Shown one piece after another: positions 17,228 through 25,984 of a stretch of 64,000 bases of DNA. The notes under the pieces were generated by a model. It was given only the letters and a program-made list of their open reading frames with translations. It did no database searches and was not told the DNA's origin. Position 1 is the first letter of the stretch, and the number at the start of each line of letters is the position of its first letter. Position numbers and translations under genes: made by a program. The DNA is from Bacteroides mediterraneensis (lineage in GTDB: Bacteria > Bacteroidota > Bacteroidia > Bacteroidales > Bacteroidaceae): NCBI RefSeq assembly GCF_900128455.1, contig NZ_LT635783.1, positions 3,656,359 through 3,720,358 on the forward strand. The letters are read 5' to 3'.

Positions 17228-17872
17228 TCAGTTGGTAATCAATATCCAAGGGAAACAAGGACCTGTATAAGATGAAGGAGTCTGAGACTGACAGTCAAAC
17301 GATTCAGGCAGTTTTTTCTCTTCTTTTTTCTCCCAGACCTTCCAACGGTCAATCTCCCGGATGAGCCGTGTCACCGCCTGCGCGCAATTCTCCGGATAAG
17401 TGAGAATCTGCACAAACCAGAGTTTCTGACACTTCACGTACTTGGCATAAAAGCGATGCCCTGCCACTTCTCCGTCTTCCAGATGAAGCGGTCCGGAAAG
17501 GATAAAGCAATCATCTTCCTCACGTTGATAAGTGGCATGAAGTTCCCGGGCAAAACGAGCCATTCCCTGCGCCACCGTCAGGCTGTCCAGATTGGGAAGC
17601 ACAAACGCGGTCTGTACAATCTGCTCCACATTCCAAAAACGGAACTGGCAATATCCTTTTTCTTTCACCTGCGGATTGGAGACCTGCTCGAAAAAGGACG
17701 GATAATGTATCACATAACCATAAAAAGGGTCCCGATAGATATTCATCCGCGTGGTACGCATCACCTTCTCCAGCTTCTCGGGAAGCGGAGTTTCGTCTTT
17801 CTCCTTCTTCTGCGTGATAAAAAGGGAACCTGCCACGAGAGCCAATATAAATAAAACTAAAAACCGCCGCAT
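17228..17872 (-). CDS. Membrane-anchored protein of unknown function
   Basis: About 214 residues if started at MRRFLVLFILALVAG; the frame extends 9 codons further to 17899. One N-terminal membrane anchor (about 3-20) is followed by a soluble, probably periplasmic domain with segments DPFYGYVIHYPSFFEQV, CQFRFWNVEQIVQTAFVLPNLDSL and HRFYAKYVKCQKLWFVQILTYPE. The alternation of YxxxxYP-type and FVQ/ILTYP segments is reminiscent of small lipoprotein beta folds of PsbP/LolA size, but I do not recognise a family. It is monocistronic, converges on the AraC-type regulator gene, and is separated from tatA by the repeat-bearing 17900-18323 region. Confidence 0.65.
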   Translation of the reverse strand: MRRFLVLFILALVAGSLFITQKKEKDETPLPEKLEKVMRTTRMNIYRDPFYGYVIHYPSFFEQVSNPQVKEKGYCQFRFWNVEQIVQTAFVLPNLDSLTVAQGMARFARELHATYQREEDDCFILSGPLHLEDGEVAGHRFYAKYVKCQKLWFVQILTYPENCAQAVTRLIREIDRWKVWEKKEEKKLPESFDCQSQTPSSYTGPCFPWILITN

Positions 17873-18060
17873 TCCTGCATAATGCACCTTTGCCTCCATA
17901 TTCTCATGATTTTAGTCACAAATCTACTTTCCTTCACTCATCCAACCGAAAAAACTGACTGACATCTTCCTGACATTTCAGTTGAACCCCCTGTTTCAGC
18001 TCCTACCCTTCCATATTTTCCCTACCTCTCCCGCAAATTCTTCCAAACTCCAAGGCAAAT

Positions 18061-18150
18061 TCTCTGTTTCACACTGTGGGATACAAAAACCACAGTGTGG
18101 GATACATATCTCACACTGTGAAATACAAATCCCGCCATGCGGTACAGAGA
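18061..18150 (+). repeat. 90-bp dispersed palindromic element, copy 1
   Basis: Terminal inverted repeats TCTCTGT (18061-18067) and ACAGAGA (18144-18150) enclose four 9-bp cores starting exactly 21 bp apart. These are CACACTGTG (18070), CACAGTGTG (18091), CACACTGTG (18112) and a degenerate CGCCATGCG (18133). The 12-nt spacers are of the GGATACANAAAC type. The same architecture recurs at 44620-44709. The element is flanked by AAAT on both sides (18057-18060, 18151-18154), a possible but very short target duplication. Confidence 0.9.
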
Positions 18151-18248
18151 AAATAAAAGGACAAAGAAAACTTATGACAAGGGGAATCGAAAGAATACCT
18201 TCCGGAGAACTCTTTTTTCCTTAAAAACAGAAATGCCAAAGAGTTACA

Positions 18249-18280
18249 TTTGCGCAAATAAAAAACAATCCATATTTTTG
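18249..18280 (+). promoter_or_regulatory. Promoter of tatAC
   Basis: TTTG (18249-18252), 20 nt, then TATTTTTG (18273-18280): a full match to the Bacteroidota -33/-7 consensus, 43 bp upstream of the tatA ATG. Confidence 0.8.
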
Positions 18281-18323
18281 CGTAGAAATCAATAACAGAC
18301 AAACCATTATTTAACAGAACTAC

Positions 18324-18548
18324 ATGAATACGACCTTATTGCTTATGGGTATCGGTACCCAGGAATTTTTATTTATCATCCTGATTATCCTGATACTGTT
18401 CGGTGGAAAGAAGATTCCGGAACTGATGAAAGGTCTCGGAAAAGGAGTAAAAAGCTTCAAAGAGGGCATGAACGAAGTGGAAGAAAACCTGAAAGAAACT
18501 GACAGCAAAAAAGAGGAAGTTTCTTCTACTGACCATAAAGAAAAATAA
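18324..18548 (+). CDS. tatA: Twin-arginine translocase subunit TatA
   Basis: A 74-residue TatA/E-type subunit, the pore-forming partner of the Tat exporter of folded proteins in the cytoplasmic membrane. One short N-terminal membrane helix ([19 protein letters not shown]) is followed by the [24 protein letters not shown] amphipathic helix and a charged tail ([18 protein letters not shown]). No separate TatB is present, so the protein probably serves both roles as in other TatAC systems. tatC starts 5 bp after its stop. Confidence 0.96.
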   Translation: MNTTLLLMGIGTQEFLFIILIILILFGGKKIPELMKGLGKGVKSFKEGMNEVEENLKETDSKKEEVSSTDHKEK

Positions 18549-18553
18549 TTGCC

Positions 18554-19366
18554 GTGAAGCCGAACGAACCAACGGAACTCACCTTTTGGGACCACCTGGA
18601 CGCACTCCGCCAAACGATTATCCACATTGCCTGCGCGGTAGTGGTACTCATGTTGCTGGCTTTCTGCTTCAAGGACGAACTTTTTGGCGTGATTCTGGCA
18701 CCCAAGGAGGGGAATTTTTGCACCTACCGTTTTTTCGCATGGCTGGGACAAGTGCTTCATATTTCCGGTCTGGAAGCGCAGACACTTCCGGTCAAACTCA
18801 TCAATACCCAGCTCTCCGGACAGTTCCTCACCCACATGAGCGTTTCGTTTTATGCAGGCATTCTACTGGCTTCTCCTTACATTCTTTACCAGCTTTTTCA
18901 TTTCGTATCCCCTGCCCTCTACCAGAACGAGAAGAAATATTCCCGTCGCCTGATATTCTGGAGTTACCTGCTGTTCCTCACAGGGGTATTGTTCAGCTAT
19001 TTCCTGATTTTTCCTTTTACCTTCCGTTTCCTGTCTACCTACCAGGTGAGTCCGGAGGTAGAGAACACCATCGTACTCAGCTCTTATATCGATACACTGA
19101 ACATGCTGAGCCTGATGATGGGCATCACATTCGAAATACCGGTACTGACCTGGCTGTTAGCCAAATTCGGTATTCTGTCGGCCGACTTTATGGCTAAATA
19201 CAGAAAACACGCCTGGGTCCTCGCAATGATGATTGCAGCCATCATCACTCCTACCTCAGACGTGTTTACCATGCTGATTGTCACCTTCCCCATCGTCCTC
19301 CTATACGAAATCAGCATCGGAGTGGTGCGTCATACCGTAAAGAGGAAGCGACTAAAAGGAAACTGA
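18554..19366 (+). CDS. tatC: Twin-arginine translocase subunit TatC
   Basis: A 270-residue polytopic membrane protein that recognises twin-arginine signal peptides. The start is a GTG at 18554, 5 bp after tatA, and gives the canonical N-terminus ELTFWDHLDALRQTI. About six membrane helices are visible, with the family segment VSPALYQNEKKYSRRLIFWS and the conserved C-terminal region KYRKHAWVLAMMIAAIITPTSDVFTML. It forms a two-gene operon with tatA. Confidence 0.96.
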   Translation: MKPNEPTELTFWDHLDALRQTIIHIACAVVVLMLLAFCFKDELFGVILAPKEGNFCTYRFFAWLGQVLHISGLEAQTLPVKLINTQLSGQFLTHMSVSFYAGILLASPYILYQLFHFVSPALYQNEKKYSRRLIFWSYLLFLTGVLFSYFLIFPFTFRFLSTYQVSPEVENTIVLSSYIDTLNMLSLMMGITFEIPVLTWLLAKFGILSADFMAKYRKHAWVLAMMIAAIITPTSDVFTMLIVTFPIVLLYEISIGVVRHTVKRKRLKGN

Positions 19367-19375
19367 TTCCATTTC

Positions 19376-21604
19376 TTATTTATAGAAAGTCAGGGTACCG
19401 GCTTTCACCAGGTCGTTGTGGTGGATACGATAGCCCGTCTTCTTGCCTCCGAGTTCAATCTTCTGGATGTATCCTTCTGCTGAACCGTTGCCTTTCTTTT
19501 CAATGATCAGTTGGTCTTTCCCGTAGAACTCCGGGTTCAGACGGATGGTAATCCGGTCGAAAGTCGGGTCGGTCAGCGTGTATTCCGGCACTCCCGGACA
19601 GTCGGGATAAAGACCCATCATGCTGAATACGGCCCAGGCCGACATGGTACCGGCATCGTCGTTTCCGGGAATGCCGTCGGGCTTGGGAGTGAAATACTTG
19701 GCCAACAGTTCACGCACCGTTTTCTGGGTACGCCATTCTTCGCCCTTGAAGTAGCTGAACAGGTAAGGATAAGCAATGTCCGGTTCATTGGCCGGGTCGT
19801 AATAGCCTTTGTCGAACACCATCTGCAGCTTGTCGACAAACTTTTTCTGTCCGCCCATCAGACGGGCCAGTCCTTTTACATCGTGAGGCACATAGAAAGT
19901 GTAGTTCCAGGAGTTTCCTTCATGGAAGCCCGGGCTAGGTTCAAAGTTCTGTCCTTGCAGCGGGTCGAACGGAGAATAGAACGTACCATCCGGCAAGATG
20001 GGGCGAAGGGTACCGAACTCCTTGCAATAGTAATGCTTATAGCCCATAGAGCGCTTGTAGAACAAGTCGGCATCGGCTTTCTTTCCCAGGCTCTTGGCCA
20101 GCGTATACAGGGCATAGTCGGCAATGTAATATTCCAGCGCATGCGACACGGAATTGTCGAACTGTTCCATCAAAGGCACATAACCCTTGTTCATATAGTC
20201 ATCGTTGTCCGGACGCATCAGGTTGTCTTTTCCGGGCAGGGTGGCCGACTTCCGCATGGCTTCGTAAGCAGTTTCCATGTCGAAATCACGCAAGCCTTTC
20301 ATCCATGTGTCCACAATGACCGGCAGACTGGGGTCACCTTCCATGGTGAGGGTTTCCCGTCCGTAGAGTTCCCACTTGGGCAGCCATCCATGCTCTTTGT
20401 ACATGTCAATCATGGTACGCACCATATCAATCTGACGCTCCGGATACACCAATGTCATCAGCTGATGCAGGTTGCGGTACGTGTCCCACAACGAATACAC
20501 CGTATAGCGGTTGTTTTTCGTGGTCTTGGTTTCTCCCGTTTCCATTGCCGGATATTCTCCGTTCACATCCTGCAAGAGGTTCGGATGAATCAAGGTATGA
20601 TACAAGGCCGTGTAAAACACGGTTTTCTGTGCCTTCGTACCCCCTTCCACAGTGATGCGGCTCAGGTCGTCGTTCCACTTGCTGCGGGCACTGGCATGAA
20701 TTTCATCGAAACCGGCTCCATGCTGCTCGGCTTCCAGGTTCTGGCGGGCATTCTCCATGCTGACAAAAGAAACACCCACGGCCACTTCGATCTGTTCATT
20801 TTCTTCCGTATCGAAGGTGAACCAGGCACCTATGTCATCACCGGCCAAATCGCGGTCGTACTGCGTGTACAACTTGTATTTCCCGTTGTCTTTATCCCAT
20901 TCGGCCTCTATGCCATTCATCTTGCGCTGGAATTTCCAATACCCCGTCTGTTGCGGAACCTTGTTGATTCTCATCACGAAATAAATGGGAAAGACAGCCT
21001 GCGGATTATAACAGAACGTACCCAACAGTTTCATACCTTCTATCTCCCGGTCGTTCACCCGGCGCAGATAGGCTCCCGACTCATTGGTCAGTCCCTCTCC
21101 CAGGTTCATCAGGATATGGCTCTTTCCTCTCGGGAAAGTGAAACGGGTCAATCCTGTCCGCAGGGTAGAAGTAGCTTCCACTTTCACGTTGTATTTCGTC
21201 AGTTGCAGGCTGTAGTATCCCGGTGAGGCGGTTTCCTTCCCATACTTGCTGCCATAGTGATGATAATCCACATCCAGTTCCCCGGTGGTAGGCATCAACA
21301 GCAAAGACCCCAGTTCGGGACATCCCACCCCACTCAGGTTGACATGAGACAGTCCCGTAAAATAGCTGTTCGTATAGTCGTAAGGTGTAGACCACCAACG
21401 GGCATCCTTGTCATACTTGTTGTCTGCCGAACCCATCACATTGAATGGAACAACCGACATCAAGCCGTTCGGACACACAGCTCCCGGATTACACGTACCG
21501 AAATTGGTGGTCCCGATAAACGGGTCGACATAATCTACTGGTTCTTGGGCATGCAGGCACACCCCAACGAACAAAAAATTCAGACATGCAATTAGTTTTT
21601 TCAT
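19376..21604 (-). CDS. GH92 alpha-mannosidase, exported
   Basis: A 742-residue glycoside hydrolase family 92 enzyme. Family members are calcium-dependent exo-alpha-mannosidases that trim host N-glycans. A signal peptide (MKKLIACLNFLFVGVCLHAQ) has no lipobox, so the enzyme is probably periplasmic. Family segments in order are YVDPFIGTTNFGTCNPGAVCP at the mature N-terminus, GLSHVNLSGVGCPELGSLLLMPTTG, LWDTYRNLHQLMTLVYPE, FHEGNSWNYTFYVPHDVKGL and GNDDAGTMSAWAVFSMMGLYPDCPG. Linkage specificity (1,2/1,3/1,4/1,6) cannot be read from this. It is the third gene of the MFS-GH130-GH92 set, separated from GH130 by a hairpin that may lower its expression. Confidence 0.95.
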   Translation of the reverse strand: MKKLIACLNFLFVGVCLHAQEPVDYVDPFIGTTNFGTCNPGAVCPNGLMSVVPFNVMGSADNKYDKDARWWSTPYDYTNSYFTGLSHVNLSGVGCPELGSLLLMPTTGELDVDYHHYGSKYGKETASPGYYSLQLTKYNVKVEATSTLRTGLTRFTFPRGKSHILMNLGEGLTNESGAYLRRVNDREIEGMKLLGTFCYNPQAVFPIYFVMRINKVPQQTGYWKFQRKMNGIEAEWDKDNGKYKLYTQYDRDLAGDDIGAWFTFDTEENEQIEVAVGVSFVSMENARQNLEAEQHGAGFDEIHASARSKWNDDLSRITVEGGTKAQKTVFYTALYHTLIHPNLLQDVNGEYPAMETGETKTTKNNRYTVYSLWDTYRNLHQLMTLVYPERQIDMVRTMIDMYKEHGWLPKWELYGRETLTMEGDPSLPVIVDTWMKGLRDFDMETAYEAMRKSATLPGKDNLMRPDNDDYMNKGYVPLMEQFDNSVSHALEYYIADYALYTLAKSLGKKADADLFYKRSMGYKHYYCKEFGTLRPILPDGTFYSPFDPLQGQNFEPSPGFHEGNSWNYTFYVPHDVKGLARLMGGQKKFVDKLQMVFDKGYYDPANEPDIAYPYLFSYFKGEEWRTQKTVRELLAKYFTPKPDGIPGNDDAGTMSAWAVFSMMGLYPDCPGVPEYTLTDPTFDRITIRLNPEFYGKDQLIIEKKGNGSAEGYIQKIELGGKKTGYRIHHNDLVKAGTLTFYK

Positions 21605-21612
21605 AGGCTTAA

Positions 21613-21657
21613 AATAAAAAGGACCCCTCCCACAGCCTCAACCATGGGAACGGTCCT
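21613..21657 (-). terminator. Hairpin between GH130 and GH92 (attenuator or terminator)
   Basis: On the minus strand a stem AGGACC..GGTCCT, extended by an inner CCCA/TGGG pairing, is followed by TTTTTATTTT. It sits in the 68-bp gap between GH130 and GH92. Confidence 0.7.
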
Positions 21658-21672
21658 ATAAAATATTCATTC

Positions 21673-22644
21673 TTATAAAATAGAAGTACGTTTCACGAAA
21701 TCAACGATTTCGGAAATGTAGCCGAAAGCCATTCCGACCACGGTATCGGCCGCACCGTAATACACTGCCACTCTTTCCCCGTCCTGAAGGGCAGCACACG
21801 GGAACACCACATTGGGCACGTCGCCCTGCAGTTCATAAGGCGCTGCAGGAGCCAGCAGATAATCGCGGGTACGATAAAGCACCTTTTCCGGATGGTCCTT
21901 ATCCAGAATAGCAGCTCCCATGGAGTAACGGAAACCGTTGCAGGTGGTGATAACACCATGATAGAACATCAACCAGCCCTCTTCTGTCAGGAAAGGCACG
22001 GAACCGGCTCCAATCTTCGTACACTGCCAGGCACTCTCCGGGAAGGGTGTTACTTTCATCACGCAGCGGTGCTCGCCCCAGTATTTCATGTCGGGACTGT
22101 AGCTGATATAAATATCCCCGAAAGGAGTATGCCCGTTGTCGCTCGGACGGCTCAGCATGGCATATTTGCCGTTGATTTTCTGCGGGAAAAGCACACCGTT
22201 GCGGTTGAAAGGCAAGAAAGCATTCTCACACTGATAAAATTCCTTGAAATCAAAGGTATAGCCGATGCCGATAGTAGGACCGTGATAACCGTTACACCAT
22301 GTAATCCAGTAACGGTCTTCAATCCACGTGACACGAGGGTCGTATTTATATTCCGACTCAATCATATCGGTGTTCCCGGGTTGGAACTTAATCGGTTCGT
22401 GATTGATTTCCCAATGGATGCCGTCCTTGCTGAAACCTGCAAAGATATTCATCTGCACGGCCCTGTTGTCACAACGGAACACGCCGGCAAACCCATCCTT
22501 GAAAGGTACCACCGCACTATTGAAAATGCTGTTCGACGTAGGTATCTGATACCGCCCGATGACGGGATTCTTGGAATACCGCCACATCACCTCCTTACAA
22601 TCTGCCGGGCGTTCTTCCCACGGCATTACAAATTTGTCATTCAT
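21673..22644 (-). CDS. GH130 beta-mannoside phosphorylase (mannosyl-chitobiose type)
   Basis: About 323 residues from the ATG at 22644 ([13 protein letters not shown]); the frame reads on upstream to 22686, overlapping the transporter gene. GH130 enzymes phosphorolyse beta-1,4-mannosides to mannose 1-phosphate. Visible motifs include [84 protein letters not shown] and MFYHGV. From memory, the N-terminus and these blocks closely follow the human-gut metagenomic phosphorylase UhgbMP that acts on mannosyl-N,N'-diacetylchitobiose. No signal peptide, so it acts in the cytoplasm on sugars imported by the adjacent transporter. Confidence 0.9.
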   Translation of the reverse strand: MNDKFVMPWEERPADCKEVMWRYSKNPVIGRYQIPTSNSIFNSAVVPFKDGFAGVFRCDNRAVQMNIFAGFSKDGIHWEINHEPIKFQPGNTDMIESEYKYDPRVTWIEDRYWITWCNGYHGPTIGIGYTFDFKEFYQCENAFLPFNRNGVLFPQKINGKYAMLSRPSDNGHTPFGDIYISYSPDMKYWGEHRCVMKVTPFPESAWQCTKIGAGSVPFLTEEGWLMFYHGVITTCNGFRYSMGAAILDKDHPEKVLYRTRDYLLAPAAPYELQGDVPNVVFPCAALQDGERVAVYYGAADTVVGMAFGYISEIVDFVKRTSIL

Positions 22645-22666
22645 ATTCAGTTTGTTTTTATTTAGA

Positions 22667-24013
22667 TTAGACATATTCTCGTTCACCCTCTATAAGTTTT
22701 CCTTCATTATCATACTTAAACGGGATGAAATACGTAATCAGAAAAGCCGGAATCGTGGCTATCAGCACAAAGATAAAGAAGGGTTCATAGCCTCCCGGTT
22801 TGTCAAACCATTCTCCAAGACTTTCGCACACCCAGCCACTCAGCATGCCGGGAATCATCACTCCCAGATTCATGATACCCGAAGCAAAGGCATAATGCGC
22901 CATCTGGTGCTTGCCGGGAGCCACCTGCTGCATCATGAACAAGGAAAGGCCGACGAAGCCAAAACCGTATCCGAAATATTCAAATACGATGCCGCTGCAA
23001 ATAATCCAACCGCTTTCCGGCTGCAGATACGCAAACAAGGCATATACCACAAACGGGAAGTTAAAGATGCAACACAAAGTGAACAGTGTGTTCTTCAGTC
23101 CGCGCCGGGCGATGTAGTATCCGGCCAGCAAAGACCCCAGCACAAAAGCCGCCGCTCCATACGTTCCGTAATAAAGTCCGATTTCCTTTTCATTCAGTCC
23201 CAGTCCTCCTACCTCACGGCCAGCTTTCAGGAACAAAGGCACAATTTTCATCACAAATCCTTCGGCAAAACGATACAGAATGATGAAGCAGATATAATAT
23301 ACAATGTGAGTCTTCCGGAAAAAATCAAGCAACACCTCTCCCAGTTCTTTCAACACCTCCCGACTGGTCATGGCTTCCTCCTTTTTTCTCTTTGCCTGTG
23401 TGGAAGGCAAGGCAAAGTAATGATAAAGTCCCAAAAGCAGCATCGTGGCAGAGAGGATGAGCAGAATAATCATCCAAGCCCGTTTGGTAGCCCCCAGCAT
23501 GCCGGCCTCGGCATTCATTTCAATGAGATAACCAGCCAGATATACCAGTCCTCCCGTCGCCAGAATCTTGGCAATATTATAGAATGCGCCCTGCCATCCG
23601 ATAAACTTGGCTTGCTCTTCATTGGACAGTTCACTCATATACACTCCATCGCAGGCAATGTCGTGAGTGGCTCCGCTGAAGGCAACAATGGCCAGCAAGG
23701 CTATGGAAATGCTGAAGAAATGCGGAAGGTTCAGCGAAAAGGCTACCAGACCGAAAGTGACTCCCGTAACCAGCTGGGTCGCAATGACAAAGAATTTCTT
23801 GGTCCGAAACAATTCCAGAAAAGGACTCCATAAAGGCTTCAACGTCCAGGGAAGGAGGATTAACGAGGTCCAAAAGGTAATCAGCTTATCATCGACTTCC
23901 AACCCTTTGAACATCAATACGGTGACCATATTCAGTACAACAAAAGGCAGGCCCATGGCAAAATATGCCGTAGGAACCCATGTAATTGGTGATTTCTTTC
24001 TTATACGATTCAT
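22667..24013 (-). CDS. AmpG/PAT-like MFS transporter, probably for mannosyl oligosaccharides
   Basis: A 448-residue major facilitator with about 12 membrane helices. I chose the ATG at 24013 ([21 protein letters not shown]); the frame also opens at 24061 and 24037. The N-terminal segment [29 protein letters not shown] and [25 protein letters not shown] resemble AmpG-type permeases that carry sugar-peptide or disaccharide ligands. It is the first gene after the promoter at 24066-24096 and precedes GH130 and GH92. I infer uptake of the mannosyl-chitobiose core left by GH92 trimming. Confidence 0.85.
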   Translation of the reverse strand: MNRIRKKSPITWVPTAYFAMGLPFVVLNMVTVLMFKGLEVDDKLITFWTSLILLPWTLKPLWSPFLELFRTKKFFVIATQLVTGVTFGLVAFSLNLPHFFSISIALLAIVAFSGATHDIACDGVYMSELSNEEQAKFIGWQGAFYNIAKILATGGLVYLAGYLIEMNAEAGMLGATKRAWMIILLILSATMLLLGLYHYFALPSTQAKRKKEEAMTSREVLKELGEVLLDFFRKTHIVYYICFIILYRFAEGFVMKIVPLFLKAGREVGGLGLNEKEIGLYYGTYGAAAFVLGSLLAGYYIARRGLKNTLFTLCCIFNFPFVVYALFAYLQPESGWIICSGIVFEYFGYGFGFVGLSLFMMQQVAPGKHQMAHYAFASGIMNLGVMIPGMLSGWVCESLGEWFDKPGGYEPFFIFVLIATIPAFLITYFIPFKYDNEGKLIEGEREYV

Positions 24014-24065
24014 AGTTAAACTTTTATGCAAGGCCATTTTTCCCGGCCTTGTACAAAACATGTAT

Positions 24066-24096
24066 CAAAGATACGCGAAAAAATCTATAAGACAAA
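24066..24096 (-). promoter_or_regulatory. Promoter of the MFS-GH130-GH92 operon
   Basis: On the minus strand TTTG (24093-24096), 19 nt, then TATCTTTG (24066-24073): a full consensus match, 52 bp upstream of the chosen start. Confidence 0.8.
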
Positions 24097-24170
24097 CAAA
24101 TACGGGCTTATAGACTCACAAAAGATATAAAGAAAACAAAAGTAAGGGCTTCATCTACAGATATTTGTCT

Positions 24171-24222
24171 TAAAAACAAAAAAGGAGTTAAAGCCTATCC
24201 ACATTCAAGGCCCTAACTCCTT
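24171..24222 (-). terminator. Terminator of the second MFS gene
   Basis: On the minus strand AAGGAGTTA pairs with TAACTCCTT (24182-24190 with 24214-24222) with further inner pairing, followed by a long T run. Confidence 0.85.
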
Positions 24223-24244
24223 ATTCTATTATTTTAAAGAATAC

Positions 24245-25822
24245 TTATTTCTTCATGTTGGCTTCTTCCAGTCCATAATGTTTCTTGGCGTCTTCCGCAC
24301 GCAGCAGCATGGCTATCACAATGGCACATACGCCAAAGACTGCAAAAATCACCATCGGTGCCGTATAATCGTAACCCGTAATGACACCGGCTTCATTACG
24401 CAGCGTAGCAAAATGTTCAATCACCCAACCAATCAGCCAAGGCACCATGGTGAGGCCGATGTTCTGGATATAGAAGATAATGGCATACGCAGAGCCCAAC
24501 TGTTTCATCGGGATAATCTTAGGTACGGAAGGCCACATGGCACTCGGTACCAAAGAGAAAGCGATTCCCAGTACAATCATTACCACTACGGCAAACCACC
24601 AGTAGTTCATAATGGGGAGTGCAAAAAGCACATGTACGGCTGTCAGCATGAAAGACCCGATAATCATCAGGGTAGCTCCACGGCCAATACGGTCATACAA
24701 GATACCGAACACCGGGGTAAGCAGGATGGTACCAAACGGCAAGAGGGCCGGAATCCACCCTGCAAACAATTCGGGCACGTCGTATTTATAAATCATCAAC
24801 TTTGTGGCAAATTTCAGGAAGGGGAACACGCCCGCATAGAACATCAGACAAAGCAGGTTGATCAGCCAGAATCCTCTGCTGCAGAAAATCTGCTTCAAAT
24901 CGGACATCTTGAATCCTTCTTCCTCCTTTTGACCGCTCTCCTTGCGTACAGCCTCGGCAGACGCATCTTCCTTGCGGTCCATCATACAATATACCAAATA
25001 GGAAGCAAATCCTGCACACAAAGCAATGGCACCGAACAATACAGGATAGGACACGTTACCCATCATACGGGCCACCGGCAGACTGACCCCCAACGCGAGG
25101 GCCGTACCGATACGGGCCATTGCTACCTGAAGTCCCATGGCCAATGCAAGCTCCTTACCTGCAAACCATTTGACAATAACTTTCGACACGGTGATACCAG
25201 TAATCTCAGCGCCCATACCAAAGATGGCAAAGCCGATAGAGGTCAGTGCCACCTGCATGTTCATGCCAAACAGCTGGGCATCGCCAAAATCAGTAGAAAG
25301 GGCATACCACTTTATCAACGCACCGACCAGCATCAATCCAGAAGACATGGTACCGGTGAAACGGATACCCATCTTATCCAAAATCACGCCTCCGAAGAAG
25401 AGCATCAGCAAGAAAACATTAATCAAGCCATAAGCACCGGAGAAAAAGCCATACTCCGTACTTGACCAACCTTCTCCACGAGCCACTGAACTAATGGTCT
25501 TTTCCACCGTAACCTGTTGCCCGTTTACCATCTCACGATACTGCATCTTCACCCCTGCTCCCAGCTTTTCTACCGTCAAATCGGGTTCAGAAAGCATGTT
25601 GGCAGCGGAAAACAACCGCACCTTGGCTACCAGCGTATCAGCCGGCATGGAAGTGTCATCCGTAAAATATACCACCTTACCTTTCGTCGTCAACAAATTT
25701 TCCAAAGGTGACATCACATCGGTCAGGAAATATCCACACATCATTGTAAACGATACGATAAACAACGCTGTCCAGCGTGCCGCCTTCGAATCACTCAATC
25801 TCTTCTGAATTTTTTCTTTCAT
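24245..25822 (-). CDS. MFS transporter with a large extracytoplasmic loop
   Basis: A 525-residue major facilitator. Membrane helix 1 (WTALFIVSFTMMCGYFLTDVMSPL) is followed by an unusually long polar loop (about residues 42-120, containing VVYFTDDTSMPADTLVAKVRLF) before helix 2 (FFSGAYGLINVFLLMLFFGGVILDKMG). The remaining 11 or so helices are normal, with a charged central cytoplasmic loop (DRKEDASAEAVRKESGQKEEEGF). It has its own -7 box (25867-25874) and terminator, so it is independent of the mannoside operon. I cannot name the substrate. Confidence 0.8.
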   Translation of the reverse strand: MKEKIQKRLSDSKAARWTALFIVSFTMMCGYFLTDVMSPLENLLTTKGKVVYFTDDTSMPADTLVAKVRLFSAANMLSEPDLTVEKLGAGVKMQYREMVNGQQVTVEKTISSVARGEGWSSTEYGFFSGAYGLINVFLLMLFFGGVILDKMGIRFTGTMSSGLMLVGALIKWYALSTDFGDAQLFGMNMQVALTSIGFAIFGMGAEITGITVSKVIVKWFAGKELALAMGLQVAMARIGTALALGVSLPVARMMGNVSYPVLFGAIALCAGFASYLVYCMMDRKEDASAEAVRKESGQKEEEGFKMSDLKQIFCSRGFWLINLLCLMFYAGVFPFLKFATKLMIYKYDVPELFAGWIPALLPFGTILLTPVFGILYDRIGRGATLMIIGSFMLTAVHVLFALPIMNYWWFAVVVMIVLGIAFSLVPSAMWPSVPKIIPMKQLGSAYAIIFYIQNIGLTMVPWLIGWVIEHFATLRNEAGVITGYDYTAPMVIFAVFGVCAIVIAMLLRAEDAKKHYGLEEANMKK

Positions 25823-25866
25823 GCTATTGTCTTATTTTAACCATTAATTTCTTACAAAAAACGACG

Positions 25867-25874
25867 CAAAGATA
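25867..25874 (-). promoter_or_regulatory. Candidate -7 box for the 24245-25822 MFS gene
   Basis: TATCTTTG on the minus strand, 44 bp upstream of the start; the -33 element is not clear. Confidence 0.5.
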
Positions 25875-25915
25875 CGATTTTTTTATATTTCTCTTTCATA
25901 ATCAAAAATAACTTC

Positions 25916-25923
25916 TAACTTTG
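25916..25923 (+). promoter_or_regulatory. Candidate -7 box for the DUF3332 gene
   Basis: TAACTTTG matches TAnnTTTG, 61 bp upstream of the ATG at 25985. Confidence 0.5.
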
Positions 25924-25984
25924 TAGTAATTTGTTAGGACAAAAACAATACTTACTTAAATATTAACCCAAAACTAAAGCAGAT

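Larger units (their letters stand above)
17900..18323. other. Intergenic region carrying a 90-bp repeat element and the tatA promoter
   Basis: These 424 non-coding bases lie between divergent genes. They contain element copy 1 (18061-18150) and the tatA promoter (18249-18280). The frames that cross the element encode only 7-residue repeats reflecting the 21-bp period, so I do not call a gene. Confidence 0.7.

Noticed and set aside
18061-18150. CRISPR-like array
   Set aside because: Repeats are only 9 bp with 12-nt spacers that are themselves similar, the whole is 90 bp, and no cas gene is present.
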